The translations under genes and the position numbers were made by a program. Below, one piece after another: positions 1 to 10,014 of a stretch of DNA of 64,000 bases. This stretch comes from Bacteroidales bacterium (GTDB taxonomy: Bacteria; Bacteroidota; Bacteroidia; Bacteroidales; Bacteroidaceae). The DNA is taken from assembly GCA_015060905.1 (NCBI GenBank), contig SUXQ01000010.1:30797-94796 (forward strand), given 5' to 3'. Below the pieces are notes generated by a model. That model saw nothing but the letters and a program-made list of their open reading frames with translations, was not told the origin of the DNA and did no database searches. How positions within the stretch are numbered: position 1 is the first letter of the stretch; every line of letters starts with the position of its first letter.

Positions 1-8
1 AACAACTT

Positions 9-1211
9 ATGCGTATAGCAAAAATTGTGGGCGCGCTTGCACTCCTCGCAATAATAGCAATAGCAAGCATCAACTATGCCCGCAGCAGCGTGAACGAAAA
101 ATCACTGACCTTTTCTACTGTGGACCGAGGCACCATAGAGACAAGCGTAACAGCCTCGGGCGAGGTACACCCGGCCTTCGAGGAGATAATAAACTCACCC
201 ATCAGTTCGCGCATAGTAGAGGTATATTGTCACAGCGGCGACAGTGTCGAGGCAGGCACTCCCCTGCTGCTACTTGACCTGAAAAGTACAGAGAATGAAT
301 ACAAAAAACTGCTCGACGAGAAAGAGATACGCCGCAACCAATTAGAGCAGTTGCGTCTGAGAAACAAGACCGAAATTTCCAATCAGGAAATGAACATAAA
401 GATAAACGCAATGGAGCTCGACCGATTAGAGGCCGAACTGCGCAACGAACGCTATCTTGACAGCATAGGCTCGGGAACAGCCGACAAGGTGCGACAAGCA
501 GAAATGGCAGTACAGACAGCCCGTCTGCGTCTGGAGCAACAGCGCGAGCAACTGAAAAACGACAAAGAGATAAAAGCATCGAACGTAAAAGTGCAGGAAT
601 TGGAATTTGCAATATTCACAAAAAGACTCGAAGAAATGAAACGCACCTTCGACGACGCACGCATTCTCTCGCCCCGCAAAGCCATCCTCACACACATAAA
701 CGAGCAGATAGGAGCACAGGTAAGCGCCGGCAGTCAGATTGCAATAATATCCGACCTTGACCACTATATTGTAAAAGCACAAATCTCGGACGTGATGAGC
801 GAATATGTGTCGCCCGGCAAAAAAGTGCTTGTAAAAGTAGGCAGCGAAAAGCTCGACGGACGCATAGGAACAGTGTCGCCCAAGAGCACCAACGGAAGCA
901 TACAGTTCGAAGTGCGCCTCACGCACGACAACCACAAGAAGCTGCGCCCGGGACTGCGCACCGACGTATATATAATGAATTCCATACACGACGACGTGCT
1001 ACGCATAAAAAACGCCTCGTACTATGTGGGCAAGGGAACATACAACCTGTTCGTACGCAACGAAAATAAAGAACTTATACGCCGCAAAGTAATTCTGGGC
1101 GACTCCAACTTCGACCACGTCGAGGTTGTCGAAGGACTCGCCGAGGGCGAGGAGGTTGTAATCTCGGACGTTGCAGAATTTTCGTACAAAGAAAAGATTA
1201 AATTAAAATAA
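9..1211 (+). CDS. HlyD/MacA-family periplasmic adaptor (membrane fusion) subunit
   Basis: N-terminal TM, coiled-coil centre, lipoyl/beta-barrel-like segments; followed by MacB-type permeases and ATPase. Confidence 0.9.
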   Translation: MRIAKIVGALALLAIIAIASINYARSSVNEKSLTFSTVDRGTIETSVTASGEVHPAFEEIINSPISSRIVEVYCHSGDSVEAGTPLLLLDLKSTENEYKKLLDEKEIRRNQLEQLRLRNKTEISNQEMNIKINAMELDRLEAELRNERYLDSIGSGTADKVRQAEMAVQTARLRLEQQREQLKNDKEIKASNVKVQELEFAIFTKRLEEMKRTFDDARILSPRKAILTHINEQIGAQVSAGSQIAIISDLDHYIVKAQISDVMSEYVSPGKKVLVKVGSEKLDGRIGTVSPKSTNGSIQFEVRLTHDNHKKLRPGLRTDVYIMNSIHDDVLRIKNASYYVGKGTYNLFVRNENKELIRRKVILGDSNFDHVEVVEGLAEGEEVVISDVAEFSYKEKIKLK

Positions 1212-1292
1212 AGTTAATTAATGCACAGTGAACGGCGGATTTTTTGTAAGTTGCCGCCGTTCACAAAAAAACGAATGAAAAACAAATAAAAC

Positions 1293-2603
1293 ATGATACG
1301 ACAATTTTTCCGTCAAGCACTCACGATGATGCGGCAGCACAAACTGTTTACAGGAATGTATATAGCCGGCACCGCCATAAGCATAGCAATGGCAATGGCA
1401 ATATTTATCATACTTTACATAAAGTTGGGCCCCATCTACCCCGAGTACAATCGCGACAGAACAGTAAGCATGTCATTGGTATATTGCCAAGGAGAGGGAG
1501 AAAATAAAACGAGGATGTATGGCCTCGCATCACCAATATTCCTGCAGAAGATACGCGAAGAGGCGAAACACCTCGATGAAATGTGTATCTACAAAGAAAA
1601 GCAATGGTACGATGATGAAATAGTTGTTACTTCCGTAAAAAGCGAAGCCGAGACAGATACATACTCATTCAGCCGCGTGGACAGCAAATTCTGGAAAGTA
1701 TTCGACTTCAAATTCATCGATGGCCGTCCCTTCACATACCAAGAGGAGGACAAGCCATTGGTGATAATAACCTCAAAGATTGCCAAAGAGCTGTTTTCTA
1801 AAGAGAACGTTAGCGGCGAAGATATATACATCGACACAGTGCGCTATAAGATTGCAGGTGTAGTGGAAGAGGCAAATACCTGCATAGGCACAGCATACAC
1901 AAACGACCATTTATGGATACCCTCGCAATACAAATATGACGGTTACGACCACAGGGACCATATCATAGGCAATGATTCGCCTGTGATGCTTGCAACCTCG
2001 CCCGAGGCTACCGATTCGCTCATCAACGAAATAAAGGATATATTCGAAAGATTGAAACAAGAGCAGGCCGGCAGCAAGTACAGCGACTATGAGATATATT
2101 TAAATAAGTATTGGGAAGATGCTTTCAATCTTTCATCTCTACAAGAAGGTAGAAAGAACAGTTTCTTTGCAGCCATAGCAAAATACCTTTACATAATATT
2201 GGCATTCCTGCTCATCCCCGCACTGAACTTGAGCGGAATGATATCTTCGCGTATGAGCAGCCGTATGGTAGAAGTGGGCGTGCGCAAGGCATACGGCGCC
2301 ACCGACCAAAGCATCATCAGACAAGTGTTGTACGAAAATCTGTTGCTCACGACAATAGGGGCGGTCATCGGCCTTGCACTCTCATACCTGACAATGAGCG
2401 TAGGCTACAAATGGGTGATGTCGATATTCGACAAAGGAAGCAACGACATAGTCTCGGGAGTAACTACCGAAATGTTGTTCAACCCCACTATCATTATTGT
2501 TGTATTGTTGCTGACACTGGTGATTAATATCGCTTCGGCGCTTGTGCCTACAATTTTTGCCCTACGCAGCAACATCATCGAGGCATTGTATCACAAAAGA
2601 TAG
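1293..2603 (+). CDS. FtsX/MacB-like ABC transporter permease, type A (pair 1)
   Basis: MIRQFFRQALTMMRQHKLFTGMYIAGTA N-term, C-terminal FtsX motif MVEVGVRKAYGAT. Confidence 0.9.
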   Translation: MIRQFFRQALTMMRQHKLFTGMYIAGTAISIAMAMAIFIILYIKLGPIYPEYNRDRTVSMSLVYCQGEGENKTRMYGLASPIFLQKIREEAKHLDEMCIYKEKQWYDDEIVVTSVKSEAETDTYSFSRVDSKFWKVFDFKFIDGRPFTYQEEDKPLVIITSKIAKELFSKENVSGEDIYIDTVRYKIAGVVEEANTCIGTAYTNDHLWIPSQYKYDGYDHRDHIIGNDSPVMLATSPEATDSLINEIKDIFERLKQEQAGSKYSDYEIYLNKYWEDAFNLSSLQEGRKNSFFAAIAKYLYIILAFLLIPALNLSGMISSRMSSRMVEVGVRKAYGATDQSIIRQVLYENLLLTTIGAVIGLALSYLTMSVGYKWVMSIFDKGSNDIVSGVTTEMLFNPTIIIVVLLLTLVINIASALVPTIFALRSNIIEALYHKR

Positions 2604-2625
2604 AAATAAACAAAACACACCCACC

Positions 2626-3936
2626 ATGATAACAAAACTATTCCGCCAAATATGGAACGAGCGCAAGCAAAATGTGTGGCTCTTCCTTGAACTTTTCATA
2701 GTAAGCCTCACTGTGTGGCTCGCCATAGACCCATTGACCGAGCTTGTCAGCCGCAGCGCAATAAACCCCAATTACAACGCAGATGACGTTTACAGGGTGT
2801 TTATGGACCGCCACCGCCCCGGCAAGCTCAAATATAGAGCCGAGTTTGACAATGACGCACTGACGGTAGAACAATTTATACAGATAATTAACATCATTGA
2901 AAGCCTACCCGAAATTGAAAGCTACTCACTAACCGAAGGACATCCCGGCGGATTCATGTATGTCAACAATTTTGTAATTGACAGCACACAAAATGCCGAA
3001 AACAAGACCGTTACTAAGAGAATCAAATATTTATATAACCACACCAACGGGCGCAACGACTTTTTTGGCACATACGGCATAAAAGCCCCTGCCGGCTACA
3101 ACCCACAAGGAGAATTAGTCAAAGGAGCATACATAAGCCGCAGCCTGATGCAGGAGCTATACGGTACTGACAACATAGCGGGAAAGAGCATTACTCACTC
3201 ATGCAATGGTAGTTACCCTATATTGGGAACCATTGACAACATACAGCAGGATACCTACTTTGAACCCCAGCCCACCATTATCTTCAACCAGCCTATAACC
3301 CTTAAAGGCAGCAGTTTAGGGTTTGTGGGTCATTTGAACATAAGTCTCAGAGTGAAAAAGAGTGTAGACAATAAACTATTCGAGGAGAAATTCAGAACGG
3401 AGATTATCCCCAAGCTGACAGCCGGCAACATCTATTGCCGCAAAATAGAGTCTGTGACTCAAGGGAATAAGGATTTTAGCAGACACCTTGGCATAGACTC
3501 GCAATACAAACAAAATATCATATTGTCGATATTTGCACTGCTGTGCGGTTTTTTGGGAATAGCCGCCACATTCTGGGTGAGAGCCGTTGAACGCCGCAAC
3601 ACAATAGGCATTATGCAGAGCTTAGGCGCGACACGTGGCAACGTCGTCAGACAGTTTGCCACCGAAGCAGCAATATTGTCGAGCATAGCCTTCGCGCTTG
3701 CCCTTATAATCATACTTAACAAAGTGGTTATCGATGGCTTTGCTCAACCACTCGGCGAGTTTAGTGAAGAGGACGTAACTCTCTACAAAAGCTATCTGCA
3801 CAACCTGCCACTGCCACGTTTCGCAGTAGTTACCATTGCAAGCTACCTTTTTGTGGTGCTCATAAGCATATTAGGAGCAATAATCCCCACAGCAGCAACA
3901 GTAAAGGAGCGACCCGCCGACGCATTAAGAGAATAA
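2626..3936 (+). CDS. FtsX/MacB-like ABC transporter permease, type B (pair 1)
   Basis: MITKLFRQIWNERKQNVWLF start, FtsX motif RRNTIGIMQSLGATRGNVVRQF; ATG 2626 chosen inside the longer ORF. Confidence 0.88.
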   Translation: MITKLFRQIWNERKQNVWLFLELFIVSLTVWLAIDPLTELVSRSAINPNYNADDVYRVFMDRHRPGKLKYRAEFDNDALTVEQFIQIINIIESLPEIESYSLTEGHPGGFMYVNNFVIDSTQNAENKTVTKRIKYLYNHTNGRNDFFGTYGIKAPAGYNPQGELVKGAYISRSLMQELYGTDNIAGKSITHSCNGSYPILGTIDNIQQDTYFEPQPTIIFNQPITLKGSSLGFVGHLNISLRVKKSVDNKLFEEKFRTEIIPKLTAGNIYCRKIESVTQGNKDFSRHLGIDSQYKQNIILSIFALLCGFLGIAATFWVRAVERRNTIGIMQSLGATRGNVVRQFATEAAILSSIAFALALIIILNKVVIDGFAQPLGEFSEEDVTLYKSYLHNLPLPRFAVVTIASYLFVVLISILGAIIPTAATVKERPADALRE

Positions 3937-3952
3937 GAAAAAAAACAAAACT

Positions 3953-5206
3953 ATGATACGACAATTTTTCCGCCAAGCATGGATAATGATGAAACAGCAT
4001 CGGCTGTTCACAGGCATGTACCTTGTAGGAACGGCAGTGAGCATCGCCCTTGCAATGACACTGTTCATCATCTTCTACATAAAATTAGGCCCCATCTACC
4101 CCGAGTACAACCGCCACCGTATGCTGGTGATAGAGAAAACCACATGGAAAATATCGCAAGGTGGAGGATACAGTAAGACCGAATCGAGTATCTCCACAAA
4201 GTTTGCCGACCTTATAAGAAGAGAGGCAAAATCGCTGGAACATATAGCACTCTTAGGATGGAGAAGAGCGATCATTTCTAATGAAGATGGCAGTATGAGC
4301 ACCGAGGAATTTGGGCACGAAACAAACAGCGATTTTTGGAAAGTGTTCAATTTCAAGTTCATCGACGGCCGCCCCTTCACACACGAAGAGGCAAACGAAC
4401 AGTTGGTAATTATCAGCCGCAGTTGGGCACAGAAATTCTTTGCCACCGACAAGGCAGCAGGAAAAATATTAAAGGTTGGTCGCGCAAACTACCGTGTAGT
4501 GGGTGTAGTGGAAGACACAAGCGGTTGCAGCAGCATCACAGCCGGCAACTATTGGTTGCCAATATGCGCAAGCGACAAGAGCGAGGATGAAATTTCAGGT
4601 AGTTACCACGCATATATGACAAGCGACAATAGCGAGGAGCTGAAAAAAGAGGTCGAAAATATCTTCAACCGTCGCGCGCAGGAACAGCCCAAAGAGTATA
4701 CATACACTATGGATATTGAGGATTTTTGGCAAAAGGCACTCGAATGCGAAAAGGACGAGACTCCACTGGACGCAATGGGAAAATATCTATACATACTGCT
4801 GGCGTTTCTCTTTATCCCCGCGCTGAACCTGAGCGGCCTTATTTCCTCGCGCATGGACAGCCGCATGGAAGAGATTGGCATTCGCAAGGCTTACGGAGCA
4901 ACCAACGGCGAAATTCTCGCGCAGGTGCTGTGGGAGAATTTACTGCTGACGCTGGTGGGAGCAGCGATGGGCCTCGCCCTGTCGTACATTGTAGTATACA
5001 CTTGCGACAGTTGGATAACCACACTATTCGAGGCTAACATATATATTCCTTTCGAGCGCAGCACAGATGTGTCGATGCTGCTCAACCCCATAGTGCTGGG
5101 CACGACTGTTGCTGTCACAGCCCTGCTGAATGTCTCTTCGGCCCTTGTACCTACGATGCTTGCTCTGCGAGGCTCCATTGTCGAGGCATTGTATTATAGA
5201 AGATAG
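3953..5206 (+). CDS. FtsX/MacB-like permease, type A (pair 2)
   Basis: Paralogous to 1293-2603; MEEIGIRKAYGATNGEI. Confidence 0.9.
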   Translation: MIRQFFRQAWIMMKQHRLFTGMYLVGTAVSIALAMTLFIIFYIKLGPIYPEYNRHRMLVIEKTTWKISQGGGYSKTESSISTKFADLIRREAKSLEHIALLGWRRAIISNEDGSMSTEEFGHETNSDFWKVFNFKFIDGRPFTHEEANEQLVIISRSWAQKFFATDKAAGKILKVGRANYRVVGVVEDTSGCSSITAGNYWLPICASDKSEDEISGSYHAYMTSDNSEELKKEVENIFNRRAQEQPKEYTYTMDIEDFWQKALECEKDETPLDAMGKYLYILLAFLFIPALNLSGLISSRMDSRMEEIGIRKAYGATNGEILAQVLWENLLLTLVGAAMGLALSYIVVYTCDSWITTLFEANIYIPFERSTDVSMLLNPIVLGTTVAVTALLNVSSALVPTMLALRGSIVEALYYRR

Positions 5207-5236
5207 AAACATATAACTACTAAAAAAACACCCACC

Positions 5237-6565
5237 ATGATAGCAAAAATCATCCACCAAATATGGAACGAACGCAAGCAAAATGCGTGGCTCTTCCTTG
5301 AGCTTGCGGTTGCAAGCATATTCCTGTGGCTCGCCATCGACCCACTGTTCACCCTTGTGTGCCGCAACAACATCCCCAAAGGTTACGACACAGAAAATCT
5401 CCACTACATAGAAAAAGAAATTTATGCTGACAACCACCCGCAGTACCACGATGGAGAATCGACGGAAGAATATGTAGAGCAGTTCTTCACAAACATCATA
5501 AACACACTGAAAAGCCTGCCCGAAGTAGAGTGTTACGGCATTGCATGCACTAACTTTCAACCGAACGACCTAAGCAGCAACGCTGGGGGCATTAGAATAG
5601 ACAGCATACAGTCGAGCGACGGCAAGGAACATACGCATAATGCACGATTCTATTCATTCATGCCCACAGAGGGAAGCAACTTCTTTGAGACCTACCGCGT
5701 GCGCGATGCACTTACAGGCGAGATTATGAAGCAGATGAACGGAGTGCAAGAAAAGAAAGTGTATGTTACACGCCGCCTCGCTATGCAACTCTTTGGCACG
5801 ACAGATATAATAGGGAAAAAAGTTATTGATTATAATGCGGAAGTAGAAATTATAGGCATTATCGAGGACATGCAACTGCTTGCCTACGACGAATATACAC
5901 CATTCATGCTGAGAAACGAAAATATCATATACGACAAATACGCCTTTTCGCGACAAGATATCTTTGTGAGGCTGAAAAAGGGAGTAGACTGCGAGGCGTT
6001 CCGCAAAAAGTTCAACAGCGACATTGCCCCTAAGCTGAGAAATGGAAACTACAATGTAAAGGGAATCACAGACATCAACGAAAGAGTGAAACGCCACGAC
6101 AAAAGATTCGGAATAACAAACATTTACCGCCTGTATACAGCACTTGCGGGCTTCGCACTTTTCTGCGCGTTTATGGGGGTATTCAGCGCATTCTGGATAC
6201 GCACCAACAACCGCCGTCGCGACATTGGAATTATGCGCAGCGTGGGAGCGTCGCGTCGCGCAGTCGTCCGGCAATTTGCAGCCGAGGCACTCATTCTTGT
6301 GAGCGTAGCATTCTTGGTGGGAATGTTTGTCACAGGACACTACATACACATTAACGGATTCGCCGAGCCGCTTGCCAAAGTACCCACGTGGATACAGAAT
6401 GAGACTCCCGACCAAAGTTATCTGCACAACCGCGCAATGCCCCACTTTGCAATAGTAACATCCATCGGTTATCTGCTGGTTGCAACCATTGCCGTAGCGG
6501 GAGCACTGTTGCCGTCGATGCGCATCACACGCTCGCTACCCGCCGACGCATTAAGAGAAAATTAA
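5237..6565 (+). CDS. FtsX/MacB-like permease, type B (pair 2)
   Basis: Paralogous to 2626-3936; RRRDIGIMRSVGASRRAVVRQF. Confidence 0.9.
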   Translation: MIAKIIHQIWNERKQNAWLFLELAVASIFLWLAIDPLFTLVCRNNIPKGYDTENLHYIEKEIYADNHPQYHDGESTEEYVEQFFTNIINTLKSLPEVECYGIACTNFQPNDLSSNAGGIRIDSIQSSDGKEHTHNARFYSFMPTEGSNFFETYRVRDALTGEIMKQMNGVQEKKVYVTRRLAMQLFGTTDIIGKKVIDYNAEVEIIGIIEDMQLLAYDEYTPFMLRNENIIYDKYAFSRQDIFVRLKKGVDCEAFRKKFNSDIAPKLRNGNYNVKGITDINERVKRHDKRFGITNIYRLYTALAGFALFCAFMGVFSAFWIRTNNRRRDIGIMRSVGASRRAVVRQFAAEALILVSVAFLVGMFVTGHYIHINGFAEPLAKVPTWIQNETPDQSYLHNRAMPHFAIVTSIGYLLVATIAVAGALLPSMRITRSLPADALREN

Positions 6566-6598
6566 AATAATATTATAAACAATTAAATATATACGATT

Positions 6599-7264
6599 AT
6601 GATTAAACTTACAGAGGTAAACAAAATTTACCGTACAGATTCAGTTGAGACACAGGCACTTGAGAATGTAAACATCGAAGTGAAAAAAGGAGAGTTTCTA
6701 AGCATCATGGGCCCCTCGGGATGCGGAAAATCGACACTGCTCAACATTATGGGACTGCTGGACAAGCCCACAAGCGGCACAATAGAGATTGCCGGTACCA
6801 CAGTGGACCAAATGACAGAAAAAGAGCTTGCAGCCTTCCGCAACCGCACGCTGGGCTTTGTGTTCCAGAGCTTCCACCTTATAAACTCACTCAACGTACT
6901 TGATAATGTGGAGTTGCCACTACTCTACCGTAAGATGAGTGCGAAAGAGCGCACACGCCTCGCAAAAGAGGTGCTTGCCCGCGTGGGGCTTACGCACCGC
7001 ATGTACCATATGCCCACACAGCTGTCGGGTGGTCAGTGTCAGCGTGTTGCAATAGCCCGCGCCATCATCGGCAACCCCGAAATTATCCTCGCCGACGAGC
7101 CTACCGGTAATCTCGACTCGAAGATGGGTGCCGAAGTAATGGAGATTCTCCACAAGCTGAACCGCGAAGATGGACGCACCATTGTGATGGTAACACACAA
7201 CGAGGAGCAGGCGAAACAGACCTCACGCACCATACGTTTCTTCGACGGACGACAGGTAGAATAG
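6599..7264 (+). CDS. MacB/LolD-type ABC transporter ATP-binding protein
   Basis: Walker A GPSGCGKST, signature LSGGQCQRVAIARAI, Walker B IILADEPTGNLDS. Confidence 0.97.
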   Translation: MIKLTEVNKIYRTDSVETQALENVNIEVKKGEFLSIMGPSGCGKSTLLNIMGLLDKPTSGTIEIAGTTVDQMTEKELAAFRNRTLGFVFQSFHLINSLNVLDNVELPLLYRKMSAKERTRLAKEVLARVGLTHRMYHMPTQLSGGQCQRVAIARAIIGNPEIILADEPTGNLDSKMGAEVMEILHKLNREDGRTIVMVTHNEEQAKQTSRTIRFFDGRQVE

Positions 7265-7270
7265 TTGCAT

Positions 7271-7312
7271 CAAGCATTTAAAGGAAGTTCGCAAATAGTC
7301 TTTAAATGCTTG
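7271..7312 (+). terminator. Hairpin after ATPase gene (possible terminator or processing site)
   Basis: caagcatttaaag ... ctttaaatgcttg, 13-bp perfect inverted repeat; no strong T-tract. Confidence 0.4.
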
Positions 7313-7366
7313 AAAAACAACAACCTATAAAATAGCAAATTAAACTGCTTAACAAACAAAAAAAGC

Positions 7367-8659
7367 ATGATTAAACAATTTTTCCGTCAAGCACTGACGA
7401 TGATGAAGCAGCATAAGCTGTTCACGGGCATATACATTGCCGGAACAGCCGTCAGTATAGCTATTATAATGACACTCTTCATAGTTATCTACATAAATTT
7501 AGGAAAAATCTACCCCGAATACCACCGAGACGAAATACTCCTTTTGGATAACGAATGGCACAAGTACAATACAAATGGCGGCCCGAGTAACCGTTCAGGT
7601 TATTTCAATCTTGACTTTGTCGAGGCAATCAAGAGCGAGAGCAAACACATGAAAGCCATAGCAGTGTACGACTGGAACACCTCCAGAATTCCACACCCGA
7701 TAACAGTAGACGGCAACAATGTTGAAGTAGAAGAGAAGGTAACATTTGTCAGCGACGGCTGGTGGCAGGTATTCGACTATAAATTCATTGACGGAAAAGG
7801 ATTCACCGAAAATGAGATGCGCGAAAATGTGGCGGTGGTGAGCGAGTCGCTTGCCACACAACTTTTCGCGTCGTCAAAGGTAGCCGACAGAGAGATTAAG
7901 ATAAACGGACAATACCACCGCATAGTAGGTGTCGTAAAGGATGCCACACAGTGTACCCCCAACAGCTACGGAAAAATATGGCTGACCATCTACAATCCTT
8001 TTGCAAGCTTGAACACATACGCAATTCACAACGACGAGAAGCATTTTAAAATATACACCCTCGCGCACGATGGCGAAAGAGAGATGATGTTGCAGGAAAT
8101 TGAGAACATATTCAGCCGCTACTATCAGCCAAACGAACAAGAGTACGACTACGAACTGGATATTTTAAACTATTGGCAAAATGCCCTTTACCTTTCAAAA
8201 AACGATAGCATTTGGGCTGCTTTAAAAACATACTTTTACATAATACTTGCAGTATTTTTCATTCCCGCCCTGAACCTTAGCGGAATGATAGCCTCGCGCA
8301 TGAACGGCCGTATGGTGGAGGTAGGCGTACGCCGAGCATACGGAGCGACCAAACAAGAGATTGTGTCGCAGGTGCTGTGGGAGAATATGTTACTTACACT
8401 GTTGGGAGCAGTTGCAGGGTTACTGCTTTCCTACGCCGTAGTGTACATTTTCAGCTACCGCATGACAACATTCATAAACAGCCATATAAACTACGCTGCC
8501 GAAGAAGGAAACCAACTGAGCGCAGAAATGCTCTTGAACCCAACGATTTTTCTTTGCGCACTGCTAATGTGTGTATTGCTGAACATCGCATCGGCACTCG
8601 TGCCCACGCTGTTTGCATTGAAAAAAGATATTATACAATCGTTGTACCACAAAAGATAA
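7367..8659 (+). CDS. FtsX/MacB-like permease, type A (pair 3)
   Basis: MIKQFFRQALTMMKQHKLFTGIYIAGTAVS; MVEVGVRRAYGATKQEI. Confidence 0.9.
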   Translation: MIKQFFRQALTMMKQHKLFTGIYIAGTAVSIAIIMTLFIVIYINLGKIYPEYHRDEILLLDNEWHKYNTNGGPSNRSGYFNLDFVEAIKSESKHMKAIAVYDWNTSRIPHPITVDGNNVEVEEKVTFVSDGWWQVFDYKFIDGKGFTENEMRENVAVVSESLATQLFASSKVADREIKINGQYHRIVGVVKDATQCTPNSYGKIWLTIYNPFASLNTYAIHNDEKHFKIYTLAHDGEREMMLQEIENIFSRYYQPNEQEYDYELDILNYWQNALYLSKNDSIWAALKTYFYIILAVFFIPALNLSGMIASRMNGRMVEVGVRRAYGATKQEIVSQVLWENMLLTLLGAVAGLLLSYAVVYIFSYRMTTFINSHINYAAEEGNQLSAEMLLNPTIFLCALLMCVLLNIASALVPTLFALKKDIIQSLYHKR

Positions 8660-8664
8660 GCCCC

Positions 8665-9990
8665 ATGATAAAGAAAATATTTCACATAATATACAACGAG
8701 CGTCGCGAGAACAGTTGGTTGTTGGTCGAAATAATTGCCGCAAGCATCATGCTGTGGATGGCATTCGACCCGCTGTTCACGCTTACGCGCCTCGAGAGCT
8801 ATGACGACGGCTACAACATCGACGGCACATATATGATAGATTTCGGCCACTACGCACCATACGACTACCGATTCAAGCGGTCGAATGAAGATGCCGAGCG
8901 AAACGGCGAGAGCTACACTCACATGTACAACATCGTGCGCAGCCTTCCCGAGATTGAGAGCTACTGCTTTACACAAGCCTATAATTATCCGGGAGCCAAC
9001 AGACGTTATCATATATTTCCTCTCTTTATAGATAGTGTCGATTGTGGCGACAACAAAGACAAATACATAGAACTTCAGAATAAAAAAGGACTTTCGCTAG
9101 ACTACCACCCAATATACGACATTGAGGGTAACGACTATTTTACAACGTTCGGAGTGAAAGATGCCTTTACAGGAAAAATATTTACCCCAAACAAGCACGA
9201 CACCAACAACAACTGTTACGTCTCGGAATGCTTTGCAAAAAAACATTTTGGCGGGACAAGAGAGGCCATCGGGAAAAAAATCTATTTGGGTCATGATAAA
9301 CACTTTATCATAAGCGGAATAGTCAAAGACATGCAAGTTGTTGATTACGACGAGCCTGACGACCTGCTTCTCCTTCACAGAGCGAATGTGCCAGCCGAAT
9401 ATAGGATGCTGAAACTTCACATACGCCTTAAAAAAGGAGTGGACAGAGTAGCATTCGAGAAGAGATTCAAAGAGGAGATTATGCCCAAGCTAAAAGCCGG
9501 CAACGCATACTGCCTGAACATAGAGCCTCACTATGTTTTTAAAGAACGCAATAATGAAGTGCATGGTATTCCCAGCAAACTGACTATGTACAACAGTATG
9601 GCTCTCTTCGCGCTGTTCACTGTGTTTTTGGGAATGTTAAGCGCATTTTGGATACGAACATCTGCTCGCAAGAGCGACATTGGAATAATGCGCAGTGTAG
9701 GAGCATCGAGGCTGACTATCATCAAGCAAATTGTCACCGAGGTTGCAATTTTGGTGAATATAGGCTTTGCTGTCGCAATGCTCTTTGTGCTGCACTATCT
9801 GTATGTGAACGGATTTGCAGACCCCTTAAAAAATATTATCAAGATTACAAGCGTGGAAGGCCCGTTGCACTTTGCTGTTGTCACAGCAGCCGCGTACATC
9901 ATCATGATGCTCTTTGCCATTGCCGGAGCAGCAATTCCCGCATGGCGAATAACCAAGATTCTGCCCGCTGATGCACTGAGAGAGGAATAA
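8665..9990 (+). CDS. FtsX/MacB-like permease, type B (pair 3)
   Basis: MIKKIFHIIYNERREN start (ATG 8665 inside longer ORF 8377..9990); KSDIGIMRSVGASRLTI. Confidence 0.88.
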   Translation: MIKKIFHIIYNERRENSWLLVEIIAASIMLWMAFDPLFTLTRLESYDDGYNIDGTYMIDFGHYAPYDYRFKRSNEDAERNGESYTHMYNIVRSLPEIESYCFTQAYNYPGANRRYHIFPLFIDSVDCGDNKDKYIELQNKKGLSLDYHPIYDIEGNDYFTTFGVKDAFTGKIFTPNKHDTNNNCYVSECFAKKHFGGTREAIGKKIYLGHDKHFIISGIVKDMQVVDYDEPDDLLLLHRANVPAEYRMLKLHIRLKKGVDRVAFEKRFKEEIMPKLKAGNAYCLNIEPHYVFKERNNEVHGIPSKLTMYNSMALFALFTVFLGMLSAFWIRTSARKSDIGIMRSVGASRLTIIKQIVTEVAILVNIGFAVAMLFVLHYLYVNGFADPLKNIIKITSVEGPLHFAVVTAAAYIIMMLFAIAGAAIPAWRITKILPADALREE

Positions 9991-10014
9991 TTTAACAATA
10001 AAATACGATAAACT

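Noticed and set aside
1228-1264. Hairpin gtgaacggcgg...ccgccgttcac as a terminator between the adaptor and permease genes
   Set aside because: Strong dyad but no T-tract after it on the + strand; function unclear, so not listed as a feature.
5654-6445. 263-aa minus-strand ORF, plus similar antisense ORFs at 10135, 14170 and 426
   Set aside because: Fully antisense to permease, TolC and HlyD genes with low-complexity, Cys/Val/His-rich shadow composition.
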